Source: an uncultured bacterium (GTDB lineage: Bacteria > Verrucomicrobiota > Kiritimatiellia > RFP12 > UBA1067). Taken from it: a stretch of DNA of 24,431 nt. Of the stretch, positions 13,829 to 19,909 are shown one piece after another. The stretch spans positions 1-24,431 of the forward strand of contig URIT01000038.1 of NCBI GenBank assembly GCA_900547945.1. Direction: 5' to 3'. A program made the position numbers and the translations under genes. The notes beneath the pieces are model-generated. The model was not told where the DNA came from. It searched no databases and was given only the letters and a program-made list of their open reading frames with translations. Numbering within the stretch: position 1 is the first letter of the stretch; each line of letters opens with the position of its first letter.

Positions 13829-15717
13829 CGGCCGGCGCCGTCCCGGATCTCGACATCGACGACGACGGGCGAGTGGTCGGAGACGGCGAGCGCGAGCGGA
13901 TCGGCGACGACCGCGTGGCGCGTCGCGTGGAACGCGGGCGTGTAGTAGACGTGGTCGAGGTCGGCCGCCTGCGCGTCGCCCTTCTGGACGAGGCGCCCCT
14001 CGTACTTCCCCTCGGCGTTGCGCACGGGGTCGCCGTGCTCGCTCGGACGCGGATCGCGCACGTCCGCCGTCCGGGCGGCGTTGAGATAGCCCGCGTTCGC
14101 GAAGACGCGGTGCGGCGCCGCCTCGTATGCGCAGTTGAGGTCGCCGCCGCCGATGACGGGCAGGTCGCCCCACTTCGCCCTCACGCGGTTCACCACCTCC
14201 ACGACGCGGCGCGCGTTGAGCGCGCGGAGGGCGTCGCTCTCGGCCCCCTTCTTCCACCAGAAGTGCGTCGCGAAGGCGACGAGGCGCCGGGCGCTCATGC
14301 GGTCCTCGAAGACGCCCCAGGTCACGCTCTTCTCGACCTGGAGGTCGAGGTGGTAGAACTCGACGCCGGAATCGAGCAGGGCGAAGCGCCGGGCGTTGTA
14401 GAGAAGCGGCTCGTGGTTGCACCAGTTGCGCTTCTTGAGCTTCGCGCCGGTCTTGAGCCCGTCCTCCGCGCCCGCCCGGTAGAGCGCCATGTCCTCGTCG
14501 CCGCGAATGAGCGCGTAGCCGGCGGCGGCGGTCGTCTTGAAGAGGCGGCTTTCGTACCAGTTCCGCGTCACCTCCTGCAGGGCGACGACGTCGGGCTTTT
14601 CGCGCACGATGACCTCCGCCACGCCCGCGTCGCGCTCCGCGACGGGGTTCTTGAAGTAGTCGCCCCAGATGTTGAACGTCATGAAGCGCATCGGCGGCGC
14701 CTTGGGGAGCGGCGCGACCTGCGGCCGCCACGCCGTCTTCCAGTCGATCCAGAGGCGGTCCTTCTCGAACGTGACGGGCAGCCACACATAGCGGCTCTCC
14801 TCGTGGTTCGCGGGATGCCAGATGTCGAACATCGCGATGACCTCGCCGGGGCGGCCCGCGACGGGCAGGAGGAAGCACGACTGCGCGCCCCAGGTGATGT
14901 CCGGCCCGAGGCCCGTCTCGGGGCGCGTCCCCCGGCAGGGGTTCCCCAGGTTCTCCCATGGCCCCTCCAGCGACTTCGCGCGGTAGAGGCGCGCCTTGTT
15001 CGGCCGCCACCCCGTGCAGCCGGAACCGACCAGGTAGTACCAGCCGCCCTGCTTGCAGACGGCCTGCGCCTCGGTCGATGCGTCCACGGCCATCCGCACG
15101 CTCCGGCCCGTGTAGTCGAGGAAGTCCTCCGTCAGCTCGTCGATGTGCGTCGTCCTGTTCTCCTCCGACGCGAAGATGTGGTAGGCCCGGCCGTCGTCGT
15201 CCACGAAGAGCGTCATGTCGCGGCTCATCGCGCCGTTCGGACGCAGCGAGCGCTGGAACGCGAACGGCCCCTCCGGACGGTCCGCCACCGCGATGCCCGC
15301 GCGCGCCGCATTGTAGCCCTGCCCCTTCAGCTCCAGGTGGAAGAACATCACGTACTTCCCCGTCTTCGGGCAGTGGATCACCTTCGGGCGCTCGATGATG
15401 CAGCCGTCGGCGATGTCGCTCTGCGGATCCTCCGAGACGGCGAGCGCGATGCCCCGGTCGTCCCAGTTCACGAGGTCCGTCGAGGAGTAGACGTGGACGC
15501 CCACGTGCGCCTTGTTCCCGGCGCGCCCGTAGACCTTGTGCTCGCCGTACCACCAGTAGGCGCCGCGGTCGAACATCACGCCGCAGCCGTGCGCGTTGAT
15601 GACGTGCCCCGCCGTGTCGTACCACAGGGCGCCCGGGCGGATCTCGTCCTGCCGCGCCAGCGCCCCGACGGCGCACAGCGCCGCCACGATTCCCATCACC
15701 CTGTACTTCACCTGCAT
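13825..15717 (-). CDS. secreted GH43 glycosidase fused to an endonuclease/exonuclease/phosphatase domain
   Basis: A 630-residue exported two-domain protein. Signal peptide about 1-21; ATG 15717 has AGGAG 6 nt upstream. Residues 27-335 are a five-bladed GH43 propeller opening with ALWYDTAGHVINAHGCG and YWWYGEHK, as in exo-beta-1,3-galactanase-type members (subfamilies 24/34 by resemblance). E109 (IERPKV) is the likely acid and D167 (SRDMTLF) the pKa modulator. At the base position there is GAQS (Q279), as in fungal enzymes of this group that use glutamine. Residues 343-626 are an EEP (DNase I-like) domain: FNIWG, Q381-E382 (LQEV), H485 (ATHFW), D526 and N528 (GGGDLN), D588-H589 and SDH (613-615), all present. 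The EEP part could be a phosphodiesterase, nuclease or sphingomyelinase type; the substrate is unknown. The stop shares CTAG with ygiQ. It lies 55 nt after guaA. Confidence 0.87.
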   Translation of the reverse strand: MQVKYRVMGIVAALCAVGALARQDEIRPGALWYDTAGHVINAHGCGVMFDRGAYWWYGEHKVYGRAGNKAHVGVHVYSSTDLVNWDDRGIALAVSEDPQSDIADGCIIERPKVIHCPKTGKYVMFFHLELKGQGYNAARAGIAVADRPEGPFAFQRSLRPNGAMSRDMTLFVDDDGRAYHIFASEENRTTHIDELTEDFLDYTGRSVRMAVDASTEAQAVCKQGGWYYLVGSGCTGWRPNKARLYRAKSLEGPWENLGNPCRGTRPETGLGPDITWGAQSCFLLPVAGRPGEVIAMFDIWHPANHEESRYVWLPVTFEKDRLWIDWKTAWRPQVAPLPKAPPMRFMTFNIWGDYFKNPVAERDAGVAEVIVREKPDVVALQEVTRNWYESRLFKTTAAAGYALIRGDEDMALYRAGAEDGLKTGAKLKKRNWCNHEPLLYNARRFALLDSGVEFYHLDLQVEKSVTWGVFEDRMSARRLVAFATHFWWKKGAESDALRALNARRVVEVVNRVRAKWGDLPVIGGGDLNCAYEAAPHRVFANAGYLNAARTADVRDPRPSEHGDPVRNAEGKYEGRLVQKGDAQAADLDHVYYTPAFHATRHAVVADPLALAVSDHSPVVVDVEIRDGAGR

Positions 15718-15772
15718 GCCCCGCTCCTTTCTCGCGTGTTCACGTCAAATGCACCGCGCCGCGCGGACGCGC

Positions 15773-17308
15773 TCACTCCCACTCGATGGTGGCGGGCGGC
15801 TTCGAGGAGATGTCGTAGACGACGCGGTTGATGCCGCGTACCTCGTTGATGATGCGGTTCGACATCGTCGCCAGCGTCTCGTAGGGGAGATGCGTCCAGT
15901 CCGCCGTCATCGCGTCGATGGAGTTCACCGAACGGATCGCGCACGTGTACTCGTAGGTGCGCTGGTCGCCCATCACGCCGACGGACCTGACGGGCAGGAG
16001 GACGGCGAACGTCTGCCAGATCGCCTTGTAGTCGGGCAGCTTCTTGACCTCCTCCTGCACGCGCAGGTCGGCCTGCTGGAGGAGCTTCACCTTCTCCTCG
16101 GTCACCTCGCCGAGGATGCGCACGCCGAGGCCCGGGCCGGGGAAGGGCTGGCGGTCCAGGAGCTCGTCCGCCATGCCGAGGACGCGGCCGACGGCGCGCA
16201 CCTCGTCTTTGAAGAGGTCCCTGAGCGGCTCGCACAGCTCGAACGCGAGGTCCGGCGGCAGCCCGCCCACGTTGTGGTGCGACTTGATCGTCTGCGAGGG
16301 GCCCTTCACCGCGTGGGAACTCTCGATGACGTCGGGGTAGATCGTGCCCTGCCCGAGGAAACGGCAGTGTTTGAACCGCCGCGCCTCGTCCGCGAAGACG
16401 TCGATGAACGTCTTGCCGATCGCCTTGCGCTTCGCCTCCGGCTCGTCGAGCCCCTTCAGCGCGGCGTAGAACTTCTGCGCGGCGCGCGCGACGGTGAGGT
16501 CGAGCCCCAGCTTCGCGTGGAACATCTCCTCCACCTGCTCGGCCTCGCGCCAGCGCAGGAGCCCGTTGTCCACGAAGATGCAGTGGAGGCGCGGCCCGAT
16601 CGCCTTGTGGAGGAGGACGGCCGCGACGGACGAATCGACGCCGCCGGAGAGGCCCAGCACGACCTCGTCGTCGCCGACCTGCCTCTTCAGCTTCTCCACC
16701 GTGTCCTCGATCCATGTCGTCAGCTGCCAGTCGGCGTTCGCGCGGCAGATGTTGAAGACGAAGTTCGAGAGGATCTGGTTGCCGTGTTCGGTGTGGACGA
16801 CCTCCGGGTGGAACTGGATGCCGAAGAAGCGCCGCGCCTCGTTGCGGATTGCCGCGTAGGGGCAGTTCGCCGAGGTCGCGCTCACCTGGAAGCCCGCCGG
16901 GATCGCCGCGACGCGGTCGCCGTGGCTCATCCAGACGGTGAACGTGTCGGGGAGACCCTTGAAGAGCTCGTTGCCCGGCTCGACCGTCATCTCAGTCTTG
17001 CCGTATTCGCGCCGCTCGCCGGGCTGCACCTTGCCGCCCAGCTCCTGGCTCATGAGCTGCATGCCGTAGCAGACGCCGAGGACCGGCACGCCGAGGTCGA
17101 AGATCGCGCGGTCGATGCCGGGCGCGCCCGCCTCGAAGACGCTGTTCGGCCCGCCCGAGAGGATGATGCCCTTCGGCGCGTAGGCCTTCGCCCGTTCCGC
17201 CGTGATGTCGAACGGGACGATTTCGGAATAGACGTGCTGTTCGCGGATGCGCCGCGCGATGAGCTGCGTGTACTGCGAGCCGTAGTCGAGAATGATGATC
17301 TTGTCCAT
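15773..17308 (-). CDS. guaA: GMP synthase (glutamine-hydrolysing)
   Basis: A 511-residue cytosolic enzyme converting XMP to GMP with ATP and glutamine. The class I glutamine amidotransferase domain (about 1-190) has the catalytic triad C80 (GVCYGMQ), H167 and E169 (FHPEVVHTEHG). The ATP-pyrophosphatase domain starts near 195 with the P-loop LSGGVDSSV (220-228). The C-terminal XMP-binding and dimerisation domain ends in IEWE, as usual. Length matches the family (about 510-525). ATG 17308 aligns with the family N-terminus DKIIILDYGSQ, although no Shine-Dalgarno is obvious. The leader contains a tandem GGTTCAGAA repeat and a 7-bp hairpin close to the start. The GH43 gene follows at 55 nt without a clear terminator, so read-through is possible. 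Confidence 0.97.
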   Translation of the reverse strand: MDKIIILDYGSQYTQLIARRIREQHVYSEIVPFDITAERAKAYAPKGIILSGGPNSVFEAGAPGIDRAIFDLGVPVLGVCYGMQLMSQELGGKVQPGERREYGKTEMTVEPGNELFKGLPDTFTVWMSHGDRVAAIPAGFQVSATSANCPYAAIRNEARRFFGIQFHPEVVHTEHGNQILSNFVFNICRANADWQLTTWIEDTVEKLKRQVGDDEVVLGLSGGVDSSVAAVLLHKAIGPRLHCIFVDNGLLRWREAEQVEEMFHAKLGLDLTVARAAQKFYAALKGLDEPEAKRKAIGKTFIDVFADEARRFKHCRFLGQGTIYPDVIESSHAVKGPSQTIKSHHNVGGLPPDLAFELCEPLRDLFKDEVRAVGRVLGMADELLDRQPFPGPGLGVRILGEVTEEKVKLLQQADLRVQEEVKKLPDYKAIWQTFAVLLPVRSVGVMGDQRTYEYTCAIRSVNSIDAMTADWTHLPYETLATMSNRIINEVRGINRVVYDISSKPPATIEWE

Positions 17309-17330
17309 GGTCGATGCCGATTCGTGAGAA

Positions 17331-17393
17331 GGATGCCGCAGGCACCCGCTCCAGAGGTTCAGAATGGTTCAGAAGTCGGCGGATAGTATAGCA
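17331..17393 (-). promoter_or_regulatory. guaA promoter and structured leader
   Basis: The extended -10 TGCTATACT lies at 17393-17385 on the minus strand, with no convincing -35. The leader of about 70 nt holds a 9-nt direct repeat (17356-17364 and 17366-17374) and a hairpin, GGATGCC-N3-GGCACCC (17331-17347, one G-U pair in RNA), 22 nt before the ATG. No match to a known purine riboswitch is visible. Confidence 0.5.
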
Positions 17394-17446
17394 AGTTCTC
17401 GCGCCGCACGCTTGGCGGGAAATCGCCAAAGAGAGGGGCGGCGGCG

Positions 17447-17906
17447 TCAGAAGTTTCCACACCGGCACGCCCCGTCGACCGTCGTCTTGCCCGTTCCGGG
17501 GCTTCCGGAAAACACGCAGTGGTAGGACGAGGGCGAAACGGGAAGCCCCTCCAGCCGACGCCGCGCCAGAACCCTGAACGTGGCCGTCAGCCTGTGGATT
17601 TCGTCCTTCACGGGGCCAATGCCCACAAGCTGGTCCAGTTCAACCAGAACGTCCTCGACCGTTTCGGACGGCTCGTCCTCCTCCGATTCCGACGACGCAT
17701 CCGTCTCCATCCGTTCGCCTTCGTCCTCTTCGGGCTGTTCGGACGGCATCTGCGTCATTCCGCTCCATTCCATAGCCATGTTCACGGCAATAGCCGAAGA
17801 AATAACGGAGAACGGGATCCTCCATGTTTGTCTTCTTCGCGGCCGCGATACCAGCCTCCCAGTTCTTGGCGAAGAATTCCTTCTTGGCGAGTTCGAGATC
17901 GTTCAT
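17447..17906 (-). pseudogene. decayed Sel1-repeat::CbbX/SpoVK-type AAA+ ATPase
   Basis: Two overlapping frames look like one broken gene. From ATG 17906 the frame encodes MNDLELAKKEFFAKNW and the start of a Sel1-like repeat (RYFFGYCREHGYGMERNDADAV), then degenerates into arginine-rich nonsense after about 17740. The other frame, open from about 17785, continues with an acidic linker (EEDEGERMETDASSESEEDE), then VEDVLVELDQLVGIGPVKDEI and the Walker A GSPGTGKTT typical of CbbX/SpoVK AAA+ proteins. It stops about ten residues later in unrelated sequence (DGACRCGNF), so Walker B, sensor and lid are missing. The simplest reading is a frameshift plus a 3' deletion ending near 17475. Intact relatives are thought to be chaperone-like ATPases. 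Two separate small genes with programmed overlap are possible but less likely. Confidence 0.68.
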
Positions 17907-18119
17907 ATGCCTGTTCTTTCCTGTCCTTGCGCCCCGCCCCACGCAACGAGGGCGGTGACGTTTCCTACGGCATATACATCCCTCCCACACCCAACTTCTT
18001 ACTCGCTTTGCTCCGACAATGAAAGGGGTTGAAAACTCCGATGATTGATGCTCTCGGCACGCGGGAAAGTTCCCCGCCGAGGGCGAGTGGCGCTCCAGTG
18101 TATTGGCGTATTGTAGTCC

Positions 18120-19061
18120 TCAGCTGTCTTGGGTAGGTTTTATTATTTCTGTTCCATTTCCCCAGGCCCTTTCGCTACAACTCCACTGTAAAGCCGCTTC
18201 GCCACCGAAGAGGATTGGCTCAAGGAACGTGCGGATACAAGACACAACCTCGGATAAGCCTGGTGGCTTCTTGCGTGGTTCGGTTCGTCGCACAAACGAA
18301 TCCCATTGTGCAATCTTCAACGTGTCATTTGCGAAAACATCCTGCAACCCAACAGGCCATTTGTCAACAATTTCAAGCCCCTTACGCTTAAAAGTCCTCT
18401 TGATTGCCGTCTTCAGCAGGACGCCGTCAAACTCAAAGTTCTCACTCAGGATCCACAGGTCAAAGTAATCCTTCAGTCGGCTGTTCTCCATGCCAAGCCC
18501 GATCATGGCACTCAACTTCTCCGCAATGACCGTGTACTGTGGATAAATCTTGATTCGCGGTGAACCGCCACCCAGTAAGACAGGATACGTCCCGTACTCC
18601 GGACGCGGATAGACGCTGTCGCCGAATCCGACATCAAACTGCAAGCGAATGCGTACCTGTTCAATAAAGGCGTTGAACTTCACACGAACACCTTTGTATT
18701 GATCTTCTGCCTTGATGCCGGACACTTCAATTGACGATGCATCAAACCGCACACCATCGTCAGGTACCCTTAACTCAGCGATTTCCCTAAACACATCCGC
18801 CATAAGTTCATGGTCGGGTGTGAGACTTGACTCAAAGTCCACATCTTGCGTCACTCTGAACATCGGACCAAGCCAAATGGAAAACAACGACGCCCCCTTG
18901 AGGACAAAGCGGCTACGATACCTTGATTCTCCCAGACGGTAGAAGAACCGTTCATAGGCATACCTCTGAAACAGGTAATCCGGAATGCGCCCACTCTCAC
19001 GCGAGAGATTCTTCAAGCGTTCACGTGCAGAATGACCGAGATTCGTGACAACATGGTTCAT
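18120..19061 (-). CDS. abiEii: AbiEii-type nucleotidyltransferase toxin
   Basis: A 313-residue nucleotidyltransferase-fold toxin of the type IV-like AbiE abortive-infection system. Known action of characterised members: adding nucleotides to tRNA acceptor ends and halting growth on phage infection. Motif I is FVLKGASLFSIW (53-64) and the metal aspartates lie in RVTQDVDFES (D73, D75). FDVGFGD (142-148), TVIAEKLSAMIG (177-188) and RLKDYFDLW (195-203) complete the family set. All motifs are intact, so the toxin looks active. ATG 19061 overlaps the antitoxin stop by four bases (ATGA) and has GGAGGG just upstream, indicating translational coupling. Base composition is visibly more AT-rich than the neighbours, which suggests horizontal acquisition. 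Confidence 0.9.
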   Translation of the reverse strand: MNHVVTNLGHSARERLKNLSRESGRIPDYLFQRYAYERFFYRLGESRYRSRFVLKGASLFSIWLGPMFRVTQDVDFESSLTPDHELMADVFREIAELRVPDDGVRFDASSIEVSGIKAEDQYKGVRVKFNAFIEQVRIRLQFDVGFGDSVYPRPEYGTYPVLLGGGSPRIKIYPQYTVIAEKLSAMIGLGMENSRLKDYFDLWILSENFEFDGVLLKTAIKRTFKRKGLEIVDKWPVGLQDVFANDTLKIAQWDSFVRRTEPRKKPPGLSEVVSCIRTFLEPILFGGEAALQWSCSERAWGNGTEIIKPTQDS

Positions 19062-19651
19062 AGCATACCCTCCAAATAGGGACGAATTGCCTTGGCCACG
19101 CGACAGACGTTAATCGCCGTCCAAAGCGTATTGTAGTCAATGGAGTTCTTCTCCCTTGCGTCCCTGACCGCCGCAATGAAAACATCGAGTCCTACCACAT
19201 TCCTGAACTTGAAACAGTCAGCAAGCGTTTTTCCGACAGAATACACCCGGACACGTCCGTCCTTTGTTTGATGTTCCTCGATTCCGTACTCAAACGCACT
19301 TTCAGAATAACGGTAGAAATCGACCGGCAGTTCATTTCGTGGTACATACGTTCCGCGTGAAACGGCCATGTGCAGACGATGCGGATTCTCTAACGTCAGA
19401 TTATGGAATTTCAACGCAGAGAAGAGGCAGAACACGCCATCCGGAACAACCCTCTGCGCCTCGACATAGCCAATATGCTCCGAGAACGAGTAGGTTGCAC
19501 AGCTGTAGACCCCACTCCCTATACGACTGATGACCCCTTCGCGGACAAGCCGCGAAAAGTAAACCCTCGGCACGCCTCGGCAACATTCATCATGAAGAGA
19601 CAATACGCCTCTCTCCAGAAACGCCTGTTTGATGGAATCATACTTCGTCAT
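19058..19651 (-). CDS. abiEi: AbiEi-type antitoxin and repressor
   Basis: A 197-residue antitoxin. The N-terminal winged helix (about 5-50, with SIKQAFLERGVLSLHDE and a GVPRVYFSRLVREGVISRIGSGVYS stretch) binds operator DNA in characterised AbiEi proteins. The C-terminal domain (60-197) contains the GVFCLFSALKFHNLT and VYSVGKTLADCFKFRNVVGLDV segments typical of COG5340. In known systems AbiEi represses its own operon and, in some cases, neutralises AbiEii without stable complex formation. ATG 19651 has AGGAGAG about 4 nt upstream. The promoter is an extended -10 (TGGTATAAT) overlapped by an imperfect dyad. Low G+C, as in the partner gene. Confidence 0.9.
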   Translation of the reverse strand: MTKYDSIKQAFLERGVLSLHDECCRGVPRVYFSRLVREGVISRIGSGVYSCATYSFSEHIGYVEAQRVVPDGVFCLFSALKFHNLTLENPHRLHMAVSRGTYVPRNELPVDFYRYSESAFEYGIEEHQTKDGRVRVYSVGKTLADCFKFRNVVGLDVFIAAVRDAREKNSIDYNTLWTAINVCRVAKAIRPYLEGML

Positions 19652-19675
19652 GGCTCTCCTGTTCCAAAATCAACA

Positions 19676-19692
19676 CAATTATACCATAACTG
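19676..19692 (-). promoter_or_regulatory. abiE promoter and candidate operator
   Basis: Minus strand TGGTATAAT (19686-19678) about 27 nt before the abiEi ATG, with no strong -35. An imperfect dyad, CAnTTAT-N3-ATAAnTG (19676-19692), covers the -10 and is a likely AbiEi binding site, since AbiEi homologues bind inverted repeats in their promoter. Confidence 0.6.
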
Positions 19693-19787
19693 TATCCGAT
19701 CTGAAACAACCATATTTTTGTTTTGCGAGAACGCCGTCTAGGTACATTATTATCCCGGAAATTCCCGGTACAACGGCTGTCACCTCC

Positions 19788-19807
19788 GGTCGCGCGGGAG
19801 CGCGACC
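19788..19807. repeat. GGTCGCGC hairpin, copy 1
   Basis: A perfect 8-bp stem, GGTCGCGC/GCGCGACC, with a GGGA loop (a GNRA-type tetraloop on the plus strand). It is part of the mosaic intergenic repeat between the AbiE cassette and the M16 peptidase. Confidence 0.8.
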
Positions 19808-19864
19808 GCCATGCCGCCCCTCAGCGCCACGCGCCGAGGGCGGCGCGGGTACTTCGCGCGCCAA
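19808..19864 (+). repeat. mosaic intergenic repeat, copy 1
   Basis: Positions 19825-19864 are identical, in inverted orientation, to 24325-24364 (40 of 40). Positions 19808-19845 match 24394-24431 in the same orientation at 34 of 38. The element contains GCGCC-N6-GGCGC. It is non-coding in both locations, although one frame happens to be open. Confidence 0.9.
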
Positions 19865-19885
19865 CCAAACGGTCGTGCGGGAAAC

Positions 19886-19905
19886 GGTCGCGCGGGAGCG
19901 CGTCC
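19886..19905 (-). repeat. GGTCGCGC hairpin, copy 2, behind the M16 gene
   Basis: Same loop and left arm as the copy at 19788, with right arm GCGCGTCC (one mismatch in the stem). It lies 4 nt after the M16 stop on the minus strand and may cap the 3' end of that mRNA. The adjacent 14 nt at 19898-19911 recur inverted near 24245-24258. Confidence 0.65.
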
Positions 19906-19909
19906 CTCC

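Noticed and set aside
7453..15831. Very long plus-strand open frames (for example 7453-9735 and 11998-15831) and similar ones at 19811-22975
   Set aside because: They are arginine/alanine/proline-rich shadows of well-identified minus-strand genes, a product of high G+C; they have no start signals and no recognisable domains.
17519..18032. Plus-strand ORFs opposite the Sel1/AAA+ remnant
   Set aside because: They are serine- and proline-rich complements of the acidic linker on the minus strand, with no motif or ribosome-binding site.
18065..18100. Another copy of the mosaic repeat (contains CGCCGAGGGCG)
   Set aside because: Only about 11 matching bases of GC-rich sequence and no extended similarity to the 40-bp element.
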